From: Roseibium sp. | GTDB lineage: Bacteria; Pseudomonadota; Alphaproteobacteria; Rhizobiales; Stappiaceae | Assembly (NCBI GenBank): GCA_017643925.1 | Contig: JAEPML010000017.1 | Location: 58,554-122,553 of the forward strand | Direction: 5' to 3' | Length of the DNA: 64,000 bases | In this document: piece after piece, positions 51,463-60,445 of the stretch | Layout of the letters: every line of letters starts with the position of its first letter | Position numbering within the stretch: the stretch's first letter is position 1 | Notes under the pieces: model-generated | Told to the model about the DNA's origin: nothing | Database searches by the model: none | Seen by the model: the letters and a program-made list of their open reading frames with translations, nothing else | Translations under genes and position numbers: made by a program

Positions 51463-52689
51463 ATGAAACGCTTGGCATTGGCGTTTGCCATTCTTCTCGG
51501 CTTTCTGGTTCAGGGTTTTGCGCAGGATACGGGGGCGTCAGGAAGTCCACCGGCGCAGACCGATGAACGCGCCGCCACGGGCGGGGCGCAAACGCTGGAG
51601 GACATCCTGAGGCGTCAGCGCGGCGAGAAGGTCGATGACGACTTCCGCCGCAACGCGACCGGCGATCCGAATTCGGCGGCGGGCATTTCCTCGCAACTGG
51701 GGACATTGGGCGGGGTTTCCGATCCCGAGCTCTGGCGCTCGCTCCGATATGGATCCGCTGACGTGACCGTTTCCTCGGGCGGCAAGGAGGCAACCGTGCT
51801 GATGCAGGACGGTGGCATGCGCTGGCTGGAATGGCGCAAGGGGCCTCTGCTGACCTACGGCTCCATGCTGCTTGGAGCGACCCTGGTGTTGCTGGTGCTG
51901 TTTTACCTGCTGCGCGGCCGCATTCGCATCGACGGCGCGCGCACCGGCAAGACCATCACCCGGTTCAAGGCCATCGAGCGATTTGGCCACTGGTTGCTGG
52001 CCGGGTCTTTCATCCTGCTCGGCATCACCGGTTTGCTGACACTATTCGGCCGCTTCGCGATCATTCCGCTCATCGGCAAGGATGCTTTCGCACCCCTCGC
52101 ATCTGCCTCGAAATGGGTGCACAACAATGTCTCCTGGGCGTTCATGCTTGCCCTCGCCATGGTGTTCGTCATGTGGGTCGCCCACAACATTCCGAACAAG
52201 ACCGATCTGAAGTGGATCGCGCAAGGTGGCGGCATTCTGAAGAAGGGGGTTCATCCCCCGGCCAAGAAGTTCAATTTCGGCCAGAAAATCATCTTCTGGG
52301 GCGTGATCGTGCTGGGAGCCTCGATTTCCGCGTCGGGTGTTTCCCTGCTGTTTCCCTTCGAGTTTCCCATGTTCGCAAAGACGTTCGAGATCCTGAACGC
52401 AACCGGACTGCCGCAACTCTTCGGTTTCGGTGTGCTGCCGACCGAACTCGCGCCGCATGAAGAAATGCAATATGCACAGCTCTGGCATTCCATCGTGGCT
52501 TTCCTGATGATCGCTATGGTCCTGGCGCATATCTATATCGGTTCGGTTGGCATGGAGGGTGCCTACGACGCGATGGGAAGCGGTGAGGTCGAGCTCCAGT
52601 GGGCGCGCGAGCACCACGGGTTGTGGGTGGAAGAAGTCGAAGCGGCCGAGAAAGCTTCAGAGCCCAAAGATGCGGTTCCGGCGGAATAG
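51463..52689 (+). CDS. fdhC: Formate dehydrogenase cytochrome b556 subunit
   Basis: A 408-residue membrane subunit with signal peptide (MKRLALAFAILLGFLVQGFA), a ~100-residue extracytoplasmic segment, then four to five membrane helices (GSMLLGATLVLLVLFYLLRG, FGHWLLAGSFILLGITGLL, WAFMLALAMVFVMWVAHNI, IIFWGVIVLGASISASGVSLLF, LWHSIVAFLMIAMVLAHIYIG). Histidines in several of these helices (FGHW, WVAHNI, LWHS, LAHIYIG) are candidate heme b ligands. Transfers electrons from formate to the quinone pool. Longer N-terminus than E. coli FdnI is typical of FDH3-type. The true start is the internal ATG; an upstream frame is spurious. Confidence 0.93.
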   Translation: MKRLALAFAILLGFLVQGFAQDTGASGSPPAQTDERAATGGAQTLEDILRRQRGEKVDDDFRRNATGDPNSAAGISSQLGTLGGVSDPELWRSLRYGSADVTVSSGGKEATVLMQDGGMRWLEWRKGPLLTYGSMLLGATLVLLVLFYLLRGRIRIDGARTGKTITRFKAIERFGHWLLAGSFILLGITGLLTLFGRFAIIPLIGKDAFAPLASASKWVHNNVSWAFMLALAMVFVMWVAHNIPNKTDLKWIAQGGGILKKGVHPPAKKFNFGQKIIFWGVIVLGASISASGVSLLFPFEFPMFAKTFEILNATGLPQLFGFGVLPTELAPHEEMQYAQLWHSIVAFLMIAMVLAHIYIGSVGMEGAYDAMGSGEVELQWAREHHGLWVEEVEAAEKASEPKDAVPAE

Positions 52690-52702
52690 CGCGCGACCGG
52701 CA

Positions 52703-54088
52703 ATGCCTGTTTCGAGTTCCAACCGCCGCCCCGACAGTCCGTTTTTTCGCAAACCGATTGCAACGATGCTGCTTGTCTGCGGGCTCCTGGCCTGTGGGGC
52801 CGTATCCGCGCAGTCAACAGAGTTTCAGACCCTGAAAGGCCATGGCGGGCCGGTCATGGGTATCGCCGTTTCTCCTGAAAACGGCAAGGTTGCCACGGCA
52901 AGTTTCGACAATTCTGTCGGCATCTGGACGGAACGTTCTCCGGTCTGGCTCGAGGGGCACGAGGCTGCCGTCAAGGTGGTCAGGTTTGTGGGCGGAGGCC
53001 AGGTGGTTTCGGCGGGTGACGACTATGATCTGATCTTGTGGGATCTGAAGTCGATGTCGCCGGAACGTTTGCAAGGGCATACGGCAAAGGTGGCGGGGCT
53101 CGCGGTTTCACCGGATCGGGCCTGGATCGCGAGTGCAAGCTGGGATGCGCGGATCGGACTGTGGCCAGTCGACGGCGGCGAGCCGAAATTTCTTTCCGGG
53201 CATGCTGCCGGTGTCAATGCGGTCGCCTTTTCAAAGGACGGACAGTTTCTCTATTCCGGATCGGTGGACGGATCGATCAAGCAGTGGGACCTCGCCACCA
53301 CAAGCGAAAAACGCATCATCGACAGGAACGGCTTCGGCATCAACGTGATGGCGCTCGGCGGTCTGGACGGGCAGGGTGAGGCCTGGCTTGCCTATGGGTC
53401 CCAGGACGGTGTCACGCGGATTGTCGACTTGGCGACGGGTGAAAGGATCAAGGAGTTCACGCTGGAGCGCCGTCCGATTCTGGCCATGGCGCTCAGTCCG
53501 GATGGCAGCAGGCTGGCGACCGGCGATGGCCACGGTTTCATCACCGTCTTCCGGACCGCGGATTGGTCGATCGAGACGGATTTCAAGGCCGCACTCAAGG
53601 GGCCGATCTGGGCACTCGCCTTTTCCAAGGCAGGTGATGTGCTGCATGCAGGCGGCATCGAGAGCATTGTGTATTCCTGGCCTGTGGCAAGTCTTGCGTC
53701 ATTCGACCCGATGGCCAAGGAAACGCCCATGTTCCTGCGTAAACCCGAAGAGATGTCCAACGGGGAGCGGCAGTTCGCGCGCAAGTGTTCCATCTGTCAC
53801 GCACTTTCAGCGGATGGAGGGCGCAAGGCCGGACCGACGCTTTACGGGGTTTTCGGCCGTCGTGCGGGAACCTTGCCCGACTATACTTATTCCAAGACAC
53901 TCGACGGATCTGATATCATCTGGTCGGAAGCAACGATTGATCAGCTGTTTCTGGACGGACCGGATCACTATATCCCCGGTTCGAAGATGCCAATGCAGGT
54001 TATCGCGCGTCCGGAAGATCGCGCTGATCTGATCGAGTTTTTGAAAACGGCGACGACCGAAGACAAGACTGGTGGAGAAAAACAATGA
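52703..54088 (+). CDS. WD40 beta-propeller / cytochrome c fusion
   Basis: A 461-residue secreted protein. A signal peptide is near residues 15-36 (KPIATMLLVCGLLACGAVSA). Residues ~40-330 form about seven WD40-like blades (GHGGPVMGIAVSPENGKVATASFDNSVGIW; GHTAKVAGLAVSPDRAWIASASWDARIGLW). The C-terminal ~110 residues are class I cytochrome c: Cys362-x2-Cys365-His366 (KCSICHALS), axial Met in GSKMPMQV. It follows FdhC by 13 bases and overlaps the next small gene. It may be an electron acceptor or a sensor-scaffold on the formate dehydrogenase; the fusion is a conserved FDH-island companion. Confidence 0.85.
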   Translation: MPVSSSNRRPDSPFFRKPIATMLLVCGLLACGAVSAQSTEFQTLKGHGGPVMGIAVSPENGKVATASFDNSVGIWTERSPVWLEGHEAAVKVVRFVGGGQVVSAGDDYDLILWDLKSMSPERLQGHTAKVAGLAVSPDRAWIASASWDARIGLWPVDGGEPKFLSGHAAGVNAVAFSKDGQFLYSGSVDGSIKQWDLATTSEKRIIDRNGFGINVMALGGLDGQGEAWLAYGSQDGVTRIVDLATGERIKEFTLERRPILAMALSPDGSRLATGDGHGFITVFRTADWSIETDFKAALKGPIWALAFSKAGDVLHAGGIESIVYSWPVASLASFDPMAKETPMFLRKPEEMSNGERQFARKCSICHALSADGGRKAGPTLYGVFGRRAGTLPDYTYSKTLDGSDIIWSEATIDQLFLDGPDHYIPGSKMPMQVIARPEDRADLIEFLKTATTEDKTGGEKQ

Positions 54089-54213
54089 AAGCGATGCTCG
54101 CTGCCTTTGCCGCTATCGTGGTGATCTCGATCGGGGCCAGTCAGTTGCTCGGCAACATAGGCTTTTCAAGTGCGGACCAGGCAACAAGCTCCTCTGTCCG
54201 CCTCGGTGACTGA
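54085..54213 (+). CDS. 42-residue single-pass membrane protein at the end of the fdh operon
   Basis: Start ATG overlaps the WD40-cytochrome stop (ATGA). The 42-residue product has one hydrophobic segment (MLAAFAAIVVISIGASQLL) and a short Ser-rich tail ending SVRLGD. It fits a small accessory anchor subunit; too short for homology. Codon use is like its neighbours and translational coupling supports reality. Confidence 0.6.
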   Translation: MKAMLAAFAAIVVISIGASQLLGNIGFSSADQATSSSVRLGD

Positions 54214-54233
54214 CAACTGGAACTTCTGCTTCT

Positions 54234-55070
54234 TCAGCTGTCTTCGCCCTTTGCGTTCGGATAGAATAGCTGCTGCCCGTCAACCTTGAAATCGGCAATG
54301 GCCTTTTGACCATTGCCCGATAACAGCCAGTCGATGAATTGCTGACCCTGTTCGGTTTTCACATGCGGGTGTTTTTCCGGGCTCACTAGGATAACGCCGT
54401 ACTGGTTGAACAGTTTCGGATCCCCTTCAACGACAATCCGGTGGTCTGCCTTGTTGCCAAAGGCAATCCAGGTGGCGCGATCGGTCAGGACATAGGCCCC
54501 CATTCCGGTTCCTGTGTTGAGCGTTGCACCCATCCCGGAGCCAGTCTCACGGTACCAGCCGCCTGACGCATCGATCGCGTCGATGCCGGCGTCCTGCCAA
54601 AGGCGCATCTCCGCCTTGTGTGTGCCACTGTCGTCGCCCCGGGAAGCGAAGGGTGATCCGGTCTGGGCAATTCGCTTCAAGGCTGCGACTGCATCTGTCG
54701 ATCCGGCAATGCCCGCAGGATCGGAGGGCGGTCCGACGATGACAAAGTCATTATACATGACGTCGGAGCGGGAAACGCCGAACCCGTCTGAGACGAATTT
54801 TTCTTCCGCAGGCCTTGAATGGACCAGCAGAACGTCGCCGTCCCCGTTGGTGGCGTTTCGGATCGCCTGTCCCGTTCCGACCGCGACGACGCGGACTTCG
54901 ATACCTGTTGCCTCGGTAAACTCCGGGAGAATTTCGTCGAAAAGACCCGAATTCTGCGTGGATGTGGTCGACTGGACGATGATGAACTGCTCGTCGGACA
55001 AAACAGGCGTGGCTGCAATGGCGTTCAACAGAGCCATCAGCAGAGCTGCGGGAAGAAAATTTCTGATCAA
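54234..55070 (-). CDS. tupA: Tungstate ABC transporter substrate-binding protein
   Basis: A 278-residue periplasmic receptor with signal peptide (FLPAALLMALLNAIAATPVLS) and the diagnostic oxyanion-binding opening VQSTTSTQNSGLFD, characteristic of TupA, which prefers tungstate over molybdate. Later: VGTGQAIRNATNGDGDVLLVHS. It captures W/Mo oxyanions for cofactor synthesis, fitting the adjacent formate dehydrogenase. It is last in the tupB-tupC-tupA operon, overlapping the ATPase by four bases. Confidence 0.9.
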   Translation of the reverse strand: MIRNFLPAALLMALLNAIAATPVLSDEQFIIVQSTTSTQNSGLFDEILPEFTEATGIEVRVVAVGTGQAIRNATNGDGDVLLVHSRPAEEKFVSDGFGVSRSDVMYNDFVIVGPPSDPAGIAGSTDAVAALKRIAQTGSPFASRGDDSGTHKAEMRLWQDAGIDAIDASGGWYRETGSGMGATLNTGTGMGAYVLTDRATWIAFGNKADHRIVVEGDPKLFNQYGVILVSPEKHPHVKTEQGQQFIDWLLSGNGQKAIADFKVDGQQLFYPNAKGEDS

Positions 55071-55885
55071 GATGCTCTTTCCTGTCGTGCCCTGAGTGGT
55101 TGGGTGTTCGGGCCAAGGTAGATGCGGCCCTCGTGCCAGGCACGTGCGGGTTCGCTTTGTGGTGTGTCCAGAACCTGCCTAGCCGGACCGGCTTCCGCCA
55201 CTTGTCCGTCTTGCAGAAACACAAGCTCTTCTCCGAGGCGACGGGCCTGACCCTGGTCATGCGTGACCAGAACGATGGTGACGCCGCGCCCATTGGCTTC
55301 CAGGATCAGGTCTTCGATTGCGGCGGTGGACGCCGGGTCAAGATTGGCGGTCGGCTCATCGAGGAACAACAGCTCGGGATCACAGGCGAGGGCCCGTACC
55401 ACGGCAAGACGTTGTTGTTCTCCTCCCGACAGAACGCGGGCCGGGCGATTGGCGAGATGGCCAAGACCGGCGGACGCAAGTGCGCGTTCGATTTTTTGCT
55501 GGCGTGCTGTCCCGCGGGTACCACGCACCGAAAGCGCGAATTTCAGATTGGCAAAGACGGAGCGGCGCAAAAGCACGGGGCGCTGAAACACCATGGCCTG
55601 CGCGCGTTTTCCATTTGCATCGAGTGCATTGCCTTGCCAGCGAACCTCGCCCGCGCTGGGTTTCAAAAGGCCATGGAGCAGTCGCAGCAACAGGCTCTTC
55701 CCGGCGCCGTTCGGTCCGACAATCAATGTCCTGGATCCGGGCTGGATCTTCAGGTCCACCTTGTCGAGCAGCTGCAAACCACCGGCTGAAAACGACAGGT
55801 TTCGGGCTTCAAGCTGCGGTGCCGGTTCGTCAGGATGACGCTGTCCGAAGGGTTCCTGAGCCGTGTCGAATGCGAACTCACGCAT
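55067..55885 (-). CDS. tupC: Tungstate ABC transporter ATPase
   Basis: A 272-residue ABC ATPase. The Walker A is GPNGAGKS, the signature LSGGEQQRLAVVRAL, the Walker B LLFLDEPTANLDP and the switch histidine VTHDQGQARRLG. Family arrangement with TupB/TupA identifies the substrate. The start is moved to the ATG at MREFAFDTAQ because the upstream frame overlaps tupB coding. It overlaps both neighbours, indicating coupled translation. Confidence 0.9.
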   Translation of the reverse strand: MREFAFDTAQEPFGQRHPDEPAPQLEARNLSFSAGGLQLLDKVDLKIQPGSRTLIVGPNGAGKSLLLRLLHGLLKPSAGEVRWQGNALDANGKRAQAMVFQRPVLLRRSVFANLKFALSVRGTRGTARQQKIERALASAGLGHLANRPARVLSGGEQQRLAVVRALACDPELLFLDEPTANLDPASTAAIEDLILEANGRGVTIVLVTHDQGQARRLGEELVFLQDGQVAEAGPARQVLDTPQSEPARAWHEGRIYLGPNTQPLRARQERAS

Positions 55886-56585
55886 AGGCAGACCTCGCGG
55901 CGGTGCTGCGCAGGGCCATGACACAGGCATTGACCGTGAACGCGATGAGAAGAAGAACCAGGCCGAGCGCCAATGCGAGCTGAAGATTGCCCTTGGAGGT
56001 TTCCAGGGCGATCGTCGTGGTCATGACGCGTGTGACGTGATTGATGTTTCCGCCCACGATAATCACGGCACCGACTTCGGCGACGGCCCTGCCGAAACCG
56101 GCAAGGGCAACTGTAAGCAACCCGTAACGCGCGTCCCACAGGATAGACACCATGCGATCAATCGGACCGACACCAAGGGACGCGAATTGCTCGGCATATT
56201 CGCGGTTGAGATCTTCGGCAACCTGGCGGGTGAGGGCGGCCACAATAGGGGTCACGATGATCATCTGGGCAATGATCATGGCCGTCGGTGTATAGAGCAG
56301 GCGCAGCGGGCCGAGCGGACCGGATGCGGACAGAAGCAGATAGACGAACAGGCCCACGACAACCGGGGGCAATCCCATCAAGGCGTTGAGCGTAACCGAC
56401 ACAAGGGTCCTGCCGGGAAATCGGTACAGCGCTGTCGCTGCGCCGAGCGGCAAGCCGATGAGACATGCCAGGAAGACAGCCGTCAGCGTGACCTGCATGG
56501 ACAGCACAATGATCTCCATGAGGTCGGGATCAAGCGCAAGTACCAGGCCAAAGGAGCCGGCAAAAGCCTCCCAGAAACTGTGCAT
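55878..56585 (-). CDS. tupB: Tungstate ABC transporter permease
   Basis: A 235-residue inner-membrane permease with about five hydrophobic segments. The pattern VTLTAVFLACLIGLPLGAATALYRFPGR, MGLPPVVVGLFVYLLLS and the EAA-type loop YAEQFASLGVGPIDRM fit oxyanion permeases of the TupB/WtpB type. It is first in the tup operon. The promoter presumably lies in the ~230-base gap on the right; no ModE-like box is recognised there. Confidence 0.9.
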   Translation of the reverse strand: MHSFWEAFAGSFGLVLALDPDLMEIIVLSMQVTLTAVFLACLIGLPLGAATALYRFPGRTLVSVTLNALMGLPPVVVGLFVYLLLSASGPLGPLRLLYTPTAMIIAQMIIVTPIVAALTRQVAEDLNREYAEQFASLGVGPIDRMVSILWDARYGLLTVALAGFGRAVAEVGAVIIVGGNINHVTRVMTTTIALETSKGNLQLALALGLVLLLIAFTVNACVMALRSTAARSAYA

Positions 56586-56818
56586 TCCTGCATTTCCTCC
56601 CGTTCATGGGAAAAAATAGCGCAAAATGCATAAAAATCCAACACAAAGCGCAGGCCGCCGGCGCTGTTGCCAGCCGATCGGATTTTTAGGGGGGAAGGTA
56701 GAGGAAATTCTGATGACGCAGTTCGCGTTCTGGAAGGCGCGATGGACCTTCGACAGATGAATACGGCAAGTTTCCGGAGGGGCAGGCACCCTGTTCACTG
56801 GGGTCCTGCAGAAAGCGT
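56586..56818. other. Intergenic region upstream of tupB
   Basis: About 230 bases separate the tup operon from the BCCT terminator. AT-rich near the tupB start. No recognisable gene. A promoter for tupB is expected, but hexamers are not convincing. No W/Mo operator consensus is seen. Confidence 0.3.
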
Positions 56819-56846
56819 GCGGCGGACAGGTTGCCCTCTCCGCCGC
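56819..56846 (-). terminator. Hairpin terminating the BCCT transporter operon
   Basis: Perfect 8-bp stem GCGGCGGA / TCCGCCGC with a 12-base loop, nine bases after the transporter stop; only a weak T tract (CTTTCT) follows on the minus strand. Confidence 0.6.
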
Positions 56847-56854
56847 GAGCAGAT

Positions 56855-58456
56855 TTACATCTTGGCGCGCTCGGATCTCAGTGCAAGCCACAGGCAGTAG
56901 CACATGACGAGCACGACGATCGTGAACGGAATGCCAGTCGAAACGGCAGCCCCTTGCAGGGCTGCAAGCCCGCCTCCCAGCAGCAGCGCGATCGCAACAA
57001 GACCTTCAAGGGTGCACCAGAAAACGCGTTGAACGACAGGTGCATCCATCTTGCCGCCGGCCGTGATCGTGTCGATCACCAGAGATCCGGAGTCGGACGA
57101 CGTCACGAAGAAGATCACGATCAGCAACAACGAAATGGGTGCGACGATCGAGTAGAACGGCAGTTCCTTCAGGAAGCCGAACAAGGCCCCTTCCGGCTTG
57201 TAGGCTTCGATGACCGTTGCCCGTACACCTTCCGCACCGCCTGCATTGAGCATGTCGATGGCGGCACCACCAAAGGTCGACATCCACAAGGCGCAGACCA
57301 GCGTCGGGGCGATCAGGGCGCACAGCACGAATTCACGCACAGTCCGTCCGCGTGAGATCCTGGCGATGAACATGCCGACAAATGGGGACCAGGCGATCCA
57401 CCAGGCCCAGTAGAAGGTCGTCCAGCCGTGAAAGAAGCTCGTGTCATCGCGCCCGAATGGATTGGAGAGCGCGGGAAGCATGAGCACGTAATCCGTCATG
57501 ACCGAGAAGTACCGCGTGGCGGCGGTGGCGACGCCGGTCGCTAGGATTACGAACAGGAACAGGCCGACAGCCATGATCATGTTGATCTCGGACAGTCTCT
57601 TGACGCCCGCGTCCATGCCGAGCAGGACGGAGCCGAGCGCAATTGCCGTGATGCCGATGATCAGCAGAACAACAACGGTTGGGGACGGCTCAATGCCAAA
57701 CACCTCATAGAGACCCGCAGCAACCTGCTGCGCACCAAGGCCAAGAGAGGTTGTCAGGCCAAACAGGGTGGCAAAGACGGCCAGCGTGTCGATCAGGTGG
57801 CCCCACCAGCCCCAGACCCTTTTACCGAGCAGTGGATAGAAGGCTGAACGCAAGGTCAGCGGCAGACCTAGATTGTAGCAGAAGATTGCCAGCGACAATC
57901 CGACCGCAGCGTAGACCGCCCAGGCCTCAAGGCCCCAATGGTGAATGGTGCCGACCACGCCGATATATTCATTTCCCGGCTGGCTGGCATCTACGCCGAG
58001 CGGGCTGGCGCCGCCGCTTTCCGAGAAATTGTAATAGACCGGTTCAAGCACGCCGAAGAACAGCAAACCGATACCGATCCCGGCCGCGAACATCATCGCG
58101 ATCCAGCCTGCATAGGAATAGTCCGGTTTAGCGTCCTTGCCGCCAATTCTTACCGAGCCGACAGGCAGCACGATCAAGGCAAGGCAGAAGAGCGTGATCG
58201 CATTCACGGACAGGACCAGGAACCAGTCAAAGGTGCTGGTCAACCAGGGGCGCAGCCATCCGAAAAACGTGGCGGCGGCCTCCTGGTTGGCAAGCGCAAT
58301 GAGGACAAAAGCTCCGATCAAAATGCTTGAGATCAGGAAGACGGGATTGTGCAGATCCAGGCCGAAGGGCCTGATGTTATCCTGTCCGAGTTCATATTCT
58401 GTCTCGAAATCCCACACACGGGGATCCGGGTCGAGCATCTTCTTGGTTTCCGACAT
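56855..58456 (-). CDS. BCCT-family betaine/carnitine/choline transporter
   Basis: A 533-residue 12-helix membrane protein of the BCCT family, which imports quaternary ammonium or sulfonium solutes. The family core FYWAWWIAWSPFVGMFIARISRGRTVREF is intact, including the tryptophan-rich box of helix 8. Others: GLFLFVILATG, FFGVLEPVYYNFSESGGAS. The start is moved to the ATG with GGGAGGGA upstream. It is the last gene of a six-gene cluster with a Rieske oxygenase of the quaternary-amine type, so import of the pathway substrate is the natural reading. Confidence 0.93.
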   Translation of the reverse strand: MSETKKMLDPDPRVWDFETEYELGQDNIRPFGLDLHNPVFLISSILIGAFVLIALANQEAAATFFGWLRPWLTSTFDWFLVLSVNAITLFCLALIVLPVGSVRIGGKDAKPDYSYAGWIAMMFAAGIGIGLLFFGVLEPVYYNFSESGGASPLGVDASQPGNEYIGVVGTIHHWGLEAWAVYAAVGLSLAIFCYNLGLPLTLRSAFYPLLGKRVWGWWGHLIDTLAVFATLFGLTTSLGLGAQQVAAGLYEVFGIEPSPTVVVLLIIGITAIALGSVLLGMDAGVKRLSEINMIMAVGLFLFVILATGVATAATRYFSVMTDYVLMLPALSNPFGRDDTSFFHGWTTFYWAWWIAWSPFVGMFIARISRGRTVREFVLCALIAPTLVCALWMSTFGGAAIDMLNAGGAEGVRATVIEAYKPEGALFGFLKELPFYSIVAPISLLLIVIFFVTSSDSGSLVIDTITAGGKMDAPVVQRVFWCTLEGLVAIALLLGGGLAALQGAAVSTGIPFTIVVLVMCYCLWLALRSERAKM

Positions 58457-58616
58457 ATTCCCTCCCATCTTCCAGTATTTACAACCAAAGGGCACAGTGC
58501 AGTTTTGTCGAATTCGATGCTTATTTGTCCTAAGCTATTATTCTGATCCTATTTACGATCACTTGTCTGGTGTTTTCTTCTATTTCACTATTTTCGAATA
58601 TTGATGAAGATCTTGT

Positions 58617-58994
58617 TCAGGCACGTTCTTCCAGGACTTTGCGGGCGACGCGAAAACACTCAAGTGACTGCGGAACACCGCAATAAATGCCGACAACGTG
58701 GATGATCGCGCGGATCTCGTCCTTGGTGACCCCGTTGTTCAAGGCACCTCTGCAGTGAATTTCCCACTCGGTCATCTTTCCAAGGGCGCCGATCATGGCA
58801 AGGTTCATCATGGATCGGGTCTTGGGGTCGATGACATCGTCGCCCCAGCCAAACCCCCAGCACCATGCCGTCATGGCTTCCTGGAAAGGACGCGTGAAGT
58901 CATCCGCCGCTTCCAGGTTCTTCTCTACATATTCGGCTCCGAGCGTCGCCTTGCGCTGCTCCAGTCCTTTTTCAAACAGATCCTGATCCATCAT
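58617..58994 (-). CDS. Carboxymuconolactone decarboxylase family protein
   Basis: A 125-residue AhpD-like helical protein of the CMD family (TRPFQEAMTAWCWGFGWGDDVIDPKTRSMMNLAMIGALGKMTEWEIHCRGALNNGVTKDEIRAIIHVVGIYCGVPQSLECFRVA). The AhpD redox pair CxxC is absent; the EIHCRGALNNG block is kept. This type resembles gamma-carboxymuconolactone decarboxylase and may decarboxylate or isomerise a pathway intermediate. It overlaps the aldehyde dehydrogenase gene by four bases. Confidence 0.85.
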   Translation of the reverse strand: MMDQDLFEKGLEQRKATLGAEYVEKNLEAADDFTRPFQEAMTAWCWGFGWGDDVIDPKTRSMMNLAMIGALGKMTEWEIHCRGALNNGVTKDEIRAIIHVVGIYCGVPQSLECFRVARKVLEERA

Positions 58995-60445
58995 TTCCTC
59001 AGCTTGATCGCGATATTCCTGGTTTGAACGTAATTCAGAAGGGCTTCGCGGCCCTTTTCACGACCGTAACCGGATTTGCCAAAGCCACCAAAGGGTGTTT
59101 CCACGCCGCCCGCATACCATTCGTTGACGAAGACCTGTCCCGCGCGCAGGCGCCTGGAAGCCTGCATCGCCCTGTCCAGATCCGAGGTGAAGACACCGGC
59201 AACCAGCCCGTAGGGCGTGCTGTTGGCGATTTGAATGGCTTCGTCATCCTCGCGGAATTTCAAGACCGAAAGCGCCGGTCCAAAGACCTCGTCCCGAGCG
59301 ATCTTCATGTCCGGCGTGACATCGGTGAGAACAGTGGGTTCCAGAAAGTAGCCCGGCCGGTTCATGCGGTGTCCGCCAGCTGCTATGCGCGCACCTTCGC
59401 GTTCGGCGTCGCTGACCATGCCTGCGGCCCGTTGGCATTGAGCTTCGGAGATCATTGGGCCCATGTTGGGTCCGAAATCGGGAAAATCGAGCCCGGGCCC
59501 GACGGTCAGGTTTCTGGCGAGATCGGTCATGCCCTCGACCAGCCGGTCGTGGACTTTTTCCTGGACGATCACGCGGGACATGGCCGAACAGACCTGACCG
59601 GCGTTGAAATAGATCCCCCATCGCATGTCCGACAAAAATGCGTCCAAGTCGGCATCGTCATGAACGATCGCAGCGGACTTGCCACCGAGCTCCAGAACGC
59701 AGGGCACGACGTTCCGGGCCGCTGCCGTTGCGATGGAAATGCCGGTTGCGACCGAGCCGGTAAAGACGATCTGGTTGACATCCGGATGCGCTGCCAGTGC
59801 TGCCCCGGCGTCCTGCCCAAGACCGCACAGGATATGCAAGGCGCCCTTGGGAAGACCGCAAGCGATCGCTGCATCGGTAATGAACCGGTTGGTCAGGGGA
59901 TCGAGTTCGGGTGTCTTGACCACAACGGCGCATCCGACGGCCAGGGCGGCCGACAGGGAGCGCGCCGTCATTTCCATCGGATAGTTCCAGGGAATGATCT
60001 GCGCGGAGACGCCGAACGGTTCATGGGTGGTAAAGTCGAAATAGCCGTCGCCCAGCGGGATCGACCGCCCTTCCATGGTCTCGGCCTGATTTCCGTAATA
60101 CTCGAAATATCGTGCCGCGCCCTCGATCTCGAGGCGGGCCTCCCACAGCGGTTTGCCGGCTTCTCGGGTCAGGATGGGAGCAATCTCGTCGATGCGTTGT
60201 AGCAGATAGTCGCCCATCTGGCGCACGATGCGGCCGCGTTCAACCGGACGGAGACCGGACCAGTCACCTGCCTCGCTGAAAGCCTTTGCGGCGGTGACAG
60301 CCCGGTCCACATCCGCGGCATCGGCAAGTGCCTGTTCCGCCACGGTCTCGCCCGTTGCGGGATCGAGCACGTCAAGCCGACCCGCGCCGCCATCGCAAAA
60401 GTCACCGTCGATGAAATTGTGCCAGTAGGCAGGGATCTCTGTCAC
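58991..60445 (-). CDS. Aldehyde dehydrogenase (betaine-aldehyde-dehydrogenase-like)
   Basis: A 484-residue NAD-linked aldehyde dehydrogenase. General base Glu252 (LELGGKSAAIV), nucleophile Cys286 (YFNAGQVCSAMSRV), cofactor motif FTGSVATGISIAT and PWNYPMEMT all present. Oxidation of an aldehyde formed by oxygenase-driven C-N cleavage is expected from its place in the cluster (for example malic semialdehyde if the substrate is carnitine). Coupled on both sides by 4-base overlaps. Confidence 0.92.
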   Translation of the reverse strand: MTEIPAYWHNFIDGDFCDGGAGRLDVLDPATGETVAEQALADAADVDRAVTAAKAFSEAGDWSGLRPVERGRIVRQMGDYLLQRIDEIAPILTREAGKPLWEARLEIEGAARYFEYYGNQAETMEGRSIPLGDGYFDFTTHEPFGVSAQIIPWNYPMEMTARSLSAALAVGCAVVVKTPELDPLTNRFITDAAIACGLPKGALHILCGLGQDAGAALAAHPDVNQIVFTGSVATGISIATAAARNVVPCVLELGGKSAAIVHDDADLDAFLSDMRWGIYFNAGQVCSAMSRVIVQEKVHDRLVEGMTDLARNLTVGPGLDFPDFGPNMGPMISEAQCQRAAGMVSDAEREGARIAAGGHRMNRPGYFLEPTVLTDVTPDMKIARDEVFGPALSVLKFREDDEAIQIANSTPYGLVAGVFTSDLDRAMQASRRLRAGQVFVNEWYAGGVETPFGGFGKSGYGREKGREALLNYVQTRNIAIKLRK

